In this document: positions 1 through 20,254 of the stretch, in pieces
Layout: each line of letters starts with the position of its first letter
Position numbering within the stretch: the stretch's first letter is position 1
DNA from: Ascaris suum
Lineage: Eukaryota > Nematoda > Chromadorea > Rhabditida > Ascarididae
Length of the DNA: 64,000 nt
Assembly: GCA_013433145.1 (NCBI GenBank)
Contig: CM024176.1
Coordinates: forward strand, 7,302,520-7,366,519
Direction: 5' to 3'
Notes under the pieces: model-generated
Told to the model about the DNA's origin: nothing
Seen by the model: the letters and a program-made list of their open reading frames with translations, nothing else
Database searches by the model: none
Position numbers and translations under genes: made by a program

Positions 1-9593
<9,593 letters not shown>

Positions 9594-9617
9594 GTCGAGG
9601 TGCCTGATGCACTCGAC
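9594..9617. repeat. Short hairpin
   Basis: GTCGAGGTGC pairs with GCACTCGAC around a 5-nt loop, giving nine pairs with one bulged G. Nothing nearby shows what it does. It may be a chance structure. Confidence 0.35.
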
Positions 9618-12600
9618 AAATGATTGACTACTCAGCGAAGAGGGTAATATTAACGAATATATGAAAGATCCAATGAGGCGTACCGCAAGAGTTTATAAGA
9701 TATGTGCCTCTACACCCCTCATACGGTTATCCACTTCTATAAATTATAAGCGAGTCGTAGAGCAATTTAAAAAAATGCAATAAAGGTTCTTACTAAATTG
9801 CTCGCATACGGTTTTCTCCGCCGCAAAAGACTGGTTTCGCGATCGATTTTATGCACAATACGAAATACGATTAAGCAGATCGGAAACGAAGTGCAAATAT
9901 AGAGCATATCAGTGTGACCGCTGCTACTCGATAAATCGATAGATGAAGCTCGAGATAAATAGACGAGAGTAACTACTGTTGAAAATTATGTCGAGCAAAA
10001 TCTGTCATCCTACAGTGGCTAAAACTTTCTCGGCTCTAGTATTGGGGCAATAGCTAGGTAAATGCACATATGTGCATATATGCACCTTCATTACCAGTGC
10101 TTTCATTTGCCAATTTACAAAGTGCACAGGAAGAAGCCAAAAAATGGAGCAGATGCGGTGATTAGTGATGCTCTCGGGTGCTAGCAGGCTCAACCTCAAT
10201 GAATGCTATCTCCACTCCTCTTTTTTGCTTCACATCTATACAATTAGCCTAGATAGCTTCCGAGTACAACCTGCGTTCATAAGAAATGTAATTCTCTGCA
10301 AAACTTACCGCATGCATACTCCACACTTCCTGTGCACAAATCAACATACAGTTGTTGAATGACCGTTCAAATTTCATGCTGGGGACTTCAGACTTGAGCA
10401 TTGGATTCGAAAATTTTTCAGTTGAGATTGTACCTCAATTGGAAAGATCCTAGCTATAGTCAGCCAACAACACATGAAGATTCTAGCAATTCTTGATGAT
10501 GATGAGCTGGATTCCTGTAAAAGAGAGCAGACCCTCTCTAACAAATTTACACAGCTAGGTTACGCCTCTAATTCCATTTATCCATCCTTAACGATTTTTC
10601 ACAAGATTTTATGCATGAAATTATCATATGAGAAGTAAAACGACGAAATATTTAAACCATCTAGAAAACGAATCAGAAGCGCTCAACTTCTCCGTATTAA
10701 ACGATTCAAAAGAAAAACCCAGCCCATTGTTGGCACTTTCTGACATGGTCTTGAGAGGAGAAAGTTAAACATAACTTCTTCTCGACAGTACGAAGAAATA
10801 AAACCGATCGGCCTCCATCAATTTTCGCCGAACAAAACCTTTGCTTCTTTCTTTCTCACAGATGTCATCATTGAAATGAACAGATACTGCATACTATGCT
10901 GTGCTCAAATGAATCATAAAATGTTGCAGTTTTTTCAAAGACCCATTTTCACTTGCAAAGCGGTATTTCAGAAGTATGCTAAACCTGGCAGTTGAGCCAA
11001 CCGAGTACGAGACTTCGATTAATTTAGATTATCTAGTTTTGCGCAACAGATGGCCCTATTAAACCAATCAATAAATCGAACCTATGTCCGCTACTGCAAA
11101 GGATGTAGATCGAATCAGAAAAATTCGGTATATAACCTATGTAAAGAGGTGCAAATTTCAAAAACAAGTAAGCGCTGAGCTTTAATGACGCGGGTCAAAA
11201 GTGCTCTGTGGACTGGACCGTTGGCCGTAGCGGAATCTGCAAAAATTAGCTAATATTTAATTGTTTCTTTGCAGAGATTTGCAATGCTGAAATGATGACA
11301 ACATGACGCAATGAAGGATAAGGGAAAGAAAACAAATATGGATTGGACTGAACAGTATCACGCTTGATACTTGAAAAGGAGAAACGGTTACGCCTGATTT
11401 AAAACCAGCAGAGGATGATCTCGTCAAGGTTCAACACTGCTTGCACCAAATATTTCTGTTTCTTGGAGGGGAAGAAATAATCGGAGTTTTGCCTAGCTTT
11501 CAACACAATAAACGAGGATCAGTGAATGAGTCCGATATAAGCAAATATAAGGGTGAAAGAGTCGGGGTGAGAGTCGCTCAGACATTTTTTATTCCATTAA
11601 ACTCAAGTGAAGAGATCAAAAAAATGCACTTCTCTGAGAACCCATATAGATATTGCAAATGTGGATATTTAAGAACGCATTCTGTTTATGCTAGCAGTGT
11701 GAAATGTAGTTTAAATAAAATTTCTAATCGCCCAAGAAAGTGAAGAAAGTACTCTAATAAAAGGATTCCAGTACACGCGAATAAATGTATTCAGAGAGTA
11801 TGTGACAGGCAAATAGTTGATTAAATAGTGCTAGACAATGTTGCGGTAATAGAATATGCTCGCCGTTTTGCACTAATCATTGCAAACAAATAAAGGGAAG
11901 CAAAAATGAATACGTGTGCATTACTCTGAAGCAGTGCTGTATTTACATCGGATGACAATCGAGGAAATCTTTTGGAAAAAAGATGGAAAAAGATATTGAA
12001 GAAGATAGTGCAATATATACTACTGCAGTCCACAACACAAACTGGTGTCAGAATTAATGCAGCGTACCAAATAACTCAGTTACATATCTGTAGACCGACT
12101 GCTATCATAAATCTTCGAGAAAACATCTGTGTTGTAGCTGAATTGATTGATGGTAAAGCGAGAATTCCCTTCAAAAACCCTCTCCTACCCGACGGGTGTA
12201 GAATGCGGTTCGAATGATTGCAAAATGCATTTGAAATGGATTACTCTTTAGAATATGAAAGGTGAATTTAAACTGTTGCGCGTCAACAAATTTCGCGACT
12301 TCAGTTCCACTGGTTCGTAAGCTCGAAGTAAGGGACGGCCAGGCAATATTCTTCCAAGCTTCACAAGGAACCTCCACAATTTTCAAATACTCACGTTGCG
12401 AAAGCCGCAGTCAATAAGCCAAAGCCTTCATTCCCCTATGGGAAGAAACGCAAATGTTCATTGCTATCACAATTAATCAATTAGTAATAGCCAGAAGAAA
12501 CTGGAAACGCTATGTTCGCTATGGTTTAAGCATGAGAGAATGAATCATGGTAAAATTAGTAAAAGCAAATAACATCAAGTTAATTTGAATTTTCAGCTTT

Positions 12601-13575
12601 TTTTCCTCAATGGGGATCTCTCATTTATTAGAGACTACTATACATAAAAAATTTTTTATTTTTTACACCACTTTCCATACGTTCACACATTTTAAAGGAA
12701 GCCAACGCTTTGGCACCGCTCTTCCTCCGTCTTCTCAGAGAGATTCAAACCGCAAAAGTACCAAATTAGTAAAAACTTTGCGAAAAACGCATTGTGGCCA
12801 AGAGAATTTAGCAACGTACGAGCGCAGCCAGTCATTACGCAACATTTTAACGGACATTAGATGAAGCTCTACGCGCCAGTACTCAAGGTGGAAAAAAAAA
12901 TGCAATCTTTGGGTGAGGTGTCAAAAGGTCATAGCGCGTTGATGGTCATCTTCCAAATGAATGAGCACAGCACTCTTTATGATCCCTAGATTTTATACAG
13001 CTCAATTTGCATGTTTCCTTTCGTTTTTTCTGCGAAGTCGCCGGTATCTTTTTGTATCCATATCCGTTCATTGTCAGCTCCAAAAGATAATGCTGCGGGA
13101 TGTAACCTCCAATCACAGGGAGTTCTAAAGAACTTGCCACCTATCGTTAAAGCACAATAACTGAGAAAGTGAGCTATAAAGGTTTACTATAGAAAGTCAG
13201 CTGCCAGGTTCAGGCAATATTATGAGATACTCAAATGCATCAACACCGATTGGCGATTGAGACCAAGATAACTGAGATAATTTCTAGAGAAATCTAGATA
13301 ATCTTTAGCAGATCGCGAAATACAAAGAGCGGCATTTTTATTTAAGCAAATAACCAGAGGGTGCAAGATACAAAAGCAGATGAAGTCCAACGCACCACTG
13401 CGTAGTCAATATAAGGTCTTCTTCCGTTGGTGAGAAAATATCCTGAAGAAGCAATATTACCTCCAGGTAAAGTCGCATAAGCTGAACGATACACAAAATG
13501 GAAGTGTTCGGACTTCATCGCCATCTCCTCTGTTGCAGCTCCCACGCGGAGCCTCTGCATTAAGATGAATCATGA
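9618..13575. other. Gene-poor AT-rich sequence
   Basis: No coding region or RNA gene that I can support. The open frames are all at or below about 100 codons, overlap in several frames and show no domain. Confidence 0.5.
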
Positions 13576-13581
13576 ATTTTG

Positions 13582-13660
13582 GAACGCGGGGATAATCGCG
13601 CAAAAGATCTTCCCGCCCTCGCGGGGGATTTGTTGTAACCAATCCCCCACCTGCGGTGGG
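13582..13660. repeat. GC-rich hairpin cluster, left island
   Basis: A GC-rich island in AT-rich surroundings holding three overlapping or adjacent inverted repeats. CCCGC/GCGGG is at 13612-13625. GGGGGATT/AATCCCCC is at 13623-13648. CCCACC/GGTGGG, with a 3-nt loop, is at 13646-13660. It shares the 13-mer GCCCTCGCGGGGG (13615-13627) with the right island (14902-14914) in the same orientation. It also shares GAACGCGGGG (13582-13591) with the right island in inverted orientation (14980-14989). This suggests a small repeat family or the ends of one element. No coding capacity is recognised. Confidence 0.6.
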
Positions 13661-14868
13661 CTCGCTGGCTTTCGTCCATTTCTGAGAGCGCTGTCAGAAG
13701 GGCGAATTCTGCAATCGCAGGCTGAAAAAAAAACCCTCCTGAAGTTATAGAACACATAGCTCGTCCAGCTTTTGGACGATCACCGTGGACGTCTTTCAAA
13801 CGGCCTATCATGTCATGTATCGATGAAGACTTGAAAGGCAGAAATCCTCCGCAAATACTTCGCTGGACCCTTTTATTCTAGGTTGTCTTTTACCATAAAG
13901 AACTCCCACACCGCGCTTCTTCCACTTTTCTCCTTCTTTATCTATCTAGATTTTTCCGAACCATTGACCACTGGTGTCGTCTCTAGGCATGTCGAGGGTG
14001 AAGTGAGCGATGGATCGGCATTGGTGACTGTTCACCTCCGTTCCCTGGGCATTCCATCTCTCTACAACACGGCATACTTAAACACCAAATCCGCATTCAG
14101 CTGAATGGAAAGGCAATAATCCAACACAGAGGATGAAATCTGATTCTCGATGAGGAAACGCAGACATTGCAGAAGGCACGGAAAGTACAACAAAATGTGG
14201 TGCAAGAAGGCGAGCAGCCATCTTCGACAGTTCGTTATTCCGCCGGCGCACTCTGTTTTGTTTCCGTTCTCACCACTTCACAGCAGAGATTAAACAAACT
14301 CATTTCTTATAAACGTTACCGGCACCTGCTCCCACCATCCTCATCATAACTCGCGGATCAAAATTTCCAACTGGAATATACGATCATTACAAAAGAATAC
14401 CTGCCGAATGAATGACCTGCCGAAAAATAGAGTGCATTAATCCTATGAGCGCACGCTGCGCAGCACACATATGTCGAAAAAGCACACTGCTCCTCATATT
14501 CTCATTTGCAAGTGGAAAGCGGCTTTTGGTGCACTTCCTTATTCCAACATTATCACAGTCCTCCTCTCACTGACAACGAATAGAATACCCTTTCTTTATA
14601 AGCAGTTCTTAACATTTAGTTTCCACCTACATTTAACAAAGCATGCAAGCGCTTTTGGCAAGAATATGCACATTGGGCTTCAGCCATGATTTCTGCATCA
14701 AACGAGTTGCCAAAGACGCCAAGAGTACCACCTTTTCGAAAGTTATTCCTATTGCAGCTTCCCGTGAAAACGATACAGCGAAACGGCATGAAGGTTATTA
14801 AAGACTCGTAACAGAACTGGAGGTTTTCCAGCCTTCCACCCCAAGGTAGCCCTCGCTCTGCGAAACTT
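13661..14868. other. Segment between the two GC-rich islands
   Basis: About 1.2 kb with no recognisable coding region. The sequence just inside the left island, read on the minus strand, loosely resembles the sequence near 14816-14850 (GGAGG, a T run, then CAGCCT). This supports the idea that the islands are copies of one repeat. No transposase-like frame is seen inside. Confidence 0.35.
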
Positions 14869-14997
14869 CCTCGCGGGGAGCAGGGGAATCTGAGAACTCA
14901 AGCCCTCGCGGGGGCCTTCGCGATGGCGAAAGATCCCCACTCTTAATGGGTATGATTTATCAGTTCGCATTGCGGCGTCCCCCGCGTTCGCGTGGGG
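14869..14997. repeat. GC-rich hairpin cluster, right island
   Basis: Holds two copies of CCTCGCGGGG (14869-14878 and 14904-14913) and the 13-mer GCCCTCGCGGGGG at 14902-14914. A hairpin with stem CCCCGCG/CGTGGGG and loop TTCG lies at 14980-14997: seven pairs including one G-T. A shorter stem, TTCGC/GCGAA, lies around 14917-14930. The match with the island at 13582-13660 is partly direct and partly inverted. Confidence 0.6.
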
Positions 14998-15014
14998 TCC
15001 GCTTCCAAACACTG

Positions 15015-15560
15015 AGACATATACAAATATGCATACACATACCACATACAAACAGCTCACGCACCTATAGCGCTCTGAAGCCGAACACGGATATTACACA
15101 CATCACATGCACATCACGCTTGCAACACAGACGCGCTTCGCGCACACACTAAACATACCGCAATCAATCGTGCGGAATCATTGCACACATACCGCACATG
15201 CCAGGAAAATACGGACAGACAGACACATACATAAACAACACATACGTCAAAGAACACACATGGGCAAGTTTCCGTTCGTGGAAACTCGCAGGCACATAAG
15301 CGCGCACGCACACATGTCGACATGAAAACAAGAAAAGTACGCACAAAAACACGTGCCCACATCCGAAACCCGGCACAAATTCCTAGACGCATGGCCCTAC
15401 CTGAAAAGACATACAGAACCCAAAATACTGATCAGAGACATGCAAATAAAAAAAAAACCGCATTCATTGTGATGCAGACTGAAAAGGCACACAAAAAACG
15501 ACGCACACACACATACACAACATACGGGCGCAACACAAACAAACACACACAATAAAACAC
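15015..15560. repeat. CA-rich degenerate low-complexity tract
   Basis: A run of imperfect CA, ACAT and ACGCAC units on the + strand, interrupted by irregular sequence. On the minus strand it yields spurious open frames full of Cys, Val and Phe, which are products of the repeat and not genes. It begins directly after the right GC-rich island. Smaller tracts of the same kind occur near 6990-7040 and, on the opposite strand, near 36540-36610. Confidence 0.8.
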
Positions 15561-15620
15561 ATACACAAAAACACCTATGCACGCTTGCACGCATATGCAC
15601 GCAAATGCGTGCACGGGCGC

Positions 15621-18151
15621 TCCTACGAACACGCCTGATTAAAACACTCATACCTACATAATGAGCAGCATAGTTTGCCATAGGCGCGAGTGTGCAAGAA
15701 AAGGCAGAAGGGAGTGCACATCCTTAATCATCCAGCAAAAGGAACAGTGGAACGTGTGTTATGTCATGTGATGAAAAATGTGGCGTTTTGAATGGAGGTT
15801 GGGCAAAATTGTATGCATTGAGAGCTCTGTAATAATGAATCAATCTGGGCCAAAAATCTATTCGAGAGCAGTGAATTCTCGCATAGCGTGTGAACCGCAG
15901 AGCCATCGACAAGTCTCGAGCGACGTGGATGACCTTCCTTAACTGAGGGTCGGTGCTGTGCACACCTGAAGGGACGTTAAAGGTTCTATCAGATTCGATT
16001 GTAACCTGGTGCAAAAGCCAATATTTTTCTGCCGTATCGAATTCTTATGTAACTGTAACGCACAGCTGGCATGAACCCTAAGAGTCGCAGATATAGCACG
16101 GTGGAAGTGGGTAATCGAATGTGATTGAAAAGCGGAGCAAGTCATGTTTTGAACAGGGTCGAACGTTGCATCAGAAAACTGTTTCAGGCTTAATTGAAAG
16201 CAAAAAATTTCTTTTCTGTAATAACAGTGTGTTTTTCCCCAGACTTTTCCCCACGATTTCCCCCACTTCGACGTCGAAGTGAAGGCAGTACGTTGAGGTC
16301 GACGCATTACGTTCCTTCAACATGCTTTTTTTCACATCAAAAGTGCACTATGAGCTCTGCATTCGCTCGCCTTGATCCGTCACGCTTTTCACGGAATCTT
16401 CGTTGTATATCGAAAGAATGCAGAGGTGTGTGGGCAAGAATTTAACATCAGTGTTTCGAATCGGTCAGCTCATCTTACAATCAATTGTGATCATGTGGAT
16501 TGCACCTGTGATTTTACAGTAACTCATTAATATACCTGCGAAAGTGTCGCTATAAAGCACTGTGGTTGTAGCACGACCAGATTTCCGTACGGGTGTCTTC
16601 CTCGGCTTGAAAGTAGCAGTGCGTGAGCAGAAAGATAGACTTTTGACTAGTTTGCAACTTGCCACATAGTTGTTGTTTCAGGTAACCCTTGAAAAACTGA
16701 ACGGGATTCACGTGTTTCTTCACTTCCCCTTAAGTTACTGGCCATCTAGGGCAGTGAAGTCACTACAAACTCTGCCATGGCACGTTTTAGTGAAGCATAT
16801 GAAAATACTCTGTTGCAAACAGAACTGTCAGCTTGCGCAAAAATCTGACCTGAAATATTGACCCTTCGGAAATGATCACAAGTTTCACTTTAAAAAATGT
16901 TGAATATACAGTTGGTGTACTAAGCCTCATGCTTATTTACCACTGACGTTGTTTCTTTTACTTTTACTAAAGAACGTTGTGAGGTGTTTCTTTTACTTCT
17001 TTCCCACAGTGCTCTAGTGTGACCGATGTATTTTCAATGACACGGTACTTATGCAAATGTTATGTCAAAGGTGCAAGTCGGTAGGACTTTAGGCAGGACA
17101 AATTTGCCACATAAGTATTAGGATGCAACGAGAAGGAGTGCTAACTCATGAGTGTTTGCAAGGAACCTGCATTATTTTTATAGGTATTTTAAAGATGTGC
17201 TGTAAGCGAGGAATGAGACAATGCAAGCAATGAATTTTTTCCGGAAGTGGAATGCTTCGCTGTGAAGCGAAGTCAAAAGCTGAGTGTGTACATCGAACGA
17301 AATGAAAATGAATAAATGCACAAAGCTTCTAAATTCTAAATCGGGGACAAAGATGCAGGCAGCCAGCTTGAGCTATTTCGTGTCAAGCATTTCATCAAGC
17401 CAACAACTATAAAGTGAGTAGAAAATGCTAGACGAATTGTTCACAGTGCAGTCACAACAATTTCTAAGGATACAGCGAAACTAATGGGAGAGTAAAGGCA
17501 ATAACAATGATAAATATTTCTTGTACGATGATCTGAGTGATTATAAATGAAAGCAAAAAAATCTTGTCTAAACGCTTCTAGATCCCTTCGTTGTATAAAG
17601 CAGACTTTTTTTCAAGTCGTTAGAGATTAATAGGACAAACATGACTTCTCGTAATGCGCTTTCAAGATTTATGGAACGCATAAAAAGGTAGCGTCGTAAT
17701 GCAGCAGCAGTGTTAGGAAATAATCAAATGCTACAGAAAGGTTTCTGCTTTTTGTTCAGCTTATAACTGATTGTGGTAGTACTTTGCATGCGAATTGAAA
17801 AGTGCCTGGCTTCGACTCTCAAGTCTTTGCCATCATGCACTTAATTTAGAATATATCGGCCATCACTTCCGACATAAAAATTTTCAAATTGGAATAAATT
17901 TTTCCGCAAAACCTGTGCAGAAATTTCTGATGATGCTCTGAGGATGCTTTGAAATATGCACAGCCACAACTCGTAACAGTAACTCCACCACAACGCAACT
18001 GCAGGTGTCACACAATATTCTTGTTGGTGAACGCGCAGAGCTTCCTCTGCCTCGCAATATACGCATGAGTGTGTGGTAGAGTCCACCAAAGAGAACAAGC
18101 TGACATGAGTGCACGCAATCACGCACGCATATGCCCGCATAGGAACATAAC
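15621..18151. other. Gene-poor sequence
   Basis: No gene recognised. A 14-bp direct repeat (TGTTTCTTTTACTT) occurs twice between about 16949 and 17000. A perfect 7-bp hairpin (CTTCGCT, loop GTGA, AGCGAAG) lies at about 17254-17271. Neither points to a function. Confidence 0.45.
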
Positions 18152-18235
18152 TAAGTGTAGGTGTATAAAGATGAACACTGAAGAAGGTATGTAGGGGATC
18201 TGCATGCAGTATAAGTGTAGGTGTATAAAGATGAA
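18152..18235. repeat. Two direct copies of a 24-bp unit, 60 bp apart
   Basis: An identical 24-bp sequence beginning TAAGTGTAGGTG occupies 18152-18175 and 18212-18235, with 36 bp of unrelated sequence between. It sits inside a 151-codon minus-strand open frame (18296-17841), and because 60 is a multiple of three the repeat is read in the same frame (LYTYT-like peptide twice). That frame shows no domain and is probably spurious. Confidence 0.8.
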
Positions 18236-20128
18236 TCCAAGCGCCCCTGCGTGAGGTGGAATTCATAACGTTGCCGCCCACTGAATTTTGAACCACTGGA
18301 GCACTTTGCGAAATACTGAGATTCCTTCACTAAGGGGAATGTTAAATGTAACGTGCAAAAGTTTGAACGTAATGTTGCATCAACGGAAGACGTTTTCTGG
18401 ATCAAGGGATCTGAAGTAATCGATGATATTTGGGAAGCAGATGTCAGAGAAGGCGGCCGGCAAATTCCTTGCTTTGATTTAAAGAGGGTATATCTAAGAA
18501 AAATTGATTAAAAGTTTGTTAGAAAACAACGAGGTGATAAACGCGACATATGATACATCAGAAAGAACACAACTCTTCCTGGAAAGAGTTCCAAATGTGG
18601 TTGCTTTGCTTTCAGCAGCACGCACCCCTGTGATTTTATGATACATCTGATTTTGTTGTAGAGTGATTTAAATAATGGTAAACTTTATTGTAGAATATCA
18701 GAGCGTACATGAAGTAGCTGCATCTTGCCTGTCATTGTTTCCTCCTGATGCAAAGACTACATGCATGTGGATCGTACGTGTAAGATCGAAACAACCGATC
18801 ATAGCCCGTGAAGTGATTGGCGGCGAACTCGTAAATTCGGCACTCGGCAAAGCTCAAAATGGACCAGACCAAGCAACATCGGGCTTTCTCACACATCCTC
18901 AACGAGGCAGCAACCACTTTCAGATTGTGCGCTCAATGTCTTCTGGAGATTAGAAATTAAGCAACAGTCAAGACTTTCAAAACTCTGGACGCAGGTTGAC
19001 AACTTGGTTCTGCTTAGGCTCTTCATGACGTACAAGCAGTGGGAGGTAAATCGATTTCTGAGCACAGTTAACAGGAAAATTTGGTGTAAAGTTGAGATTA
19101 TCAGAAACCGCTATGCCAACACAGTAATAACACAGCTCTTGCATATTTCAGAGGTTTGACCATCGCATTATCCATCTCCTAAGTGTGGTGGTGAAAGTTG
19201 GTGGTGTTGCGGCTTGTTCGATCATTGCTCGTTGTCTCTTTTCTAGAGGTCAGCCGTACACAAGTCGAAAAGTAAAGCTCATTCTTTAAAGCTGAGACTA
19301 GACAATACGATTTTCAAAAAGACTCTAAAGTTGCTAGATCCGTCATCTAGCTCATATAATTGCGCTACTGCAAAGGATTTGTTCCGCACCTCGGATGTAT
19401 GCACCATTAAAAGGTAACTCGGCATTCACTAGTGTCGAAGGTTCCTCGTCCTCAAATTCTCCTTGTGTGTTCTAACCAACCTGCAGGCCCAAGAGCAATA
19501 TTACACCAATACGTCTTTCCCGTAAATGTCTGCGCAAGAAAAGGAACTAAACATTGACGTCTCCTGCGAAATGTTAGAGATGGACGAATGATTCCGCATA
19601 ACTCTTTTACATTATTCAAATACTCTTGAATGCACATCATTTAAATGATATCTTTTTCTCAATTCCTGTCCATTTTCTCGAATGTACTTCCAAGTGATAT
19701 TGACAACATTATTCGGCAGATGTGGTTACTGAGTTGGGAAAATTTTCGGGCTATAGATAGTGGAATAGCTCAGCATTGCAATAGCAAAATTTGCATTTTT
19801 GACTAGAGTTGAAGATGTTAAAGTGGCTTTTCTTTCTTCGGCTTTTCAAACCTATTTATCAACTATTCATCCGCTACTTCAATTTCGCCTGTTCGTCCAT
19901 TTCAATCCCCGAAATCATTTTAGCATAGCTTCATATATGCGAGCTGTTACATGAGCAGCGGTAACCTTCTTCCTCCATGGCCAAGAATGAAGCATTCCTA
20001 ATTGAACATTTAATCGTTTCCTGTCATTCAGAGCATTGCGCTTCTTCTCATCAATACTTCACTTTATCCTCTCACAAACTTCAAGTTTGTTTCATTCAAT
20101 GCGTTATCTCTTTTAAATATCAACACAG
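18236..20128. other. Gene-poor sequence
   Basis: No gene, RNA or repeat recognised. The largest open frame is 92 codons (18675-18953) and has no recognisable domain. Confidence 0.45.
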
Positions 20129-20254
20129 CCGTTGAATTTTGTTGACTATTGTGTTGAGTTGTCGTTGAATGCTCCACTAAGAGTTCAGTCTATTGATGCC
20201 TGGTGTCGAAAACTGGGTCTTCCAGGAGGTCGGCAAAGCATACAGAGAACCAAG
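20129..20254 (+). other. Candidate internal exon, unidentified
   Basis: A 126-bp segment (42 codons, phase 0) is open throughout. It lies between an AG acceptor (ATCAACACAG) and a good donor (ACCAAG followed by GTAAAT). The encoded peptide has a protein-like composition, including AWCRKLGLPGG and a DYCVEL segment, but I cannot place it in a family. No neighbouring exons are identified, so it may be an isolated chance match or an exon of a gene with long introns. Confidence 0.2.

Noticed and set aside
15107..15681. Overlapping Cys/Val/Phe-rich minus-strand frames and Thr/His-rich plus-strand frames
   Set aside because: They follow from the CA-rich low-complexity tract, which keeps several frames open on both strands at once.
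17841..18296. 151-codon minus-strand open frame
   Set aside because: It runs through the 24-bp direct repeat, has no recognisable domain or splice context, and is of a length that chance can produce in 64 kb.
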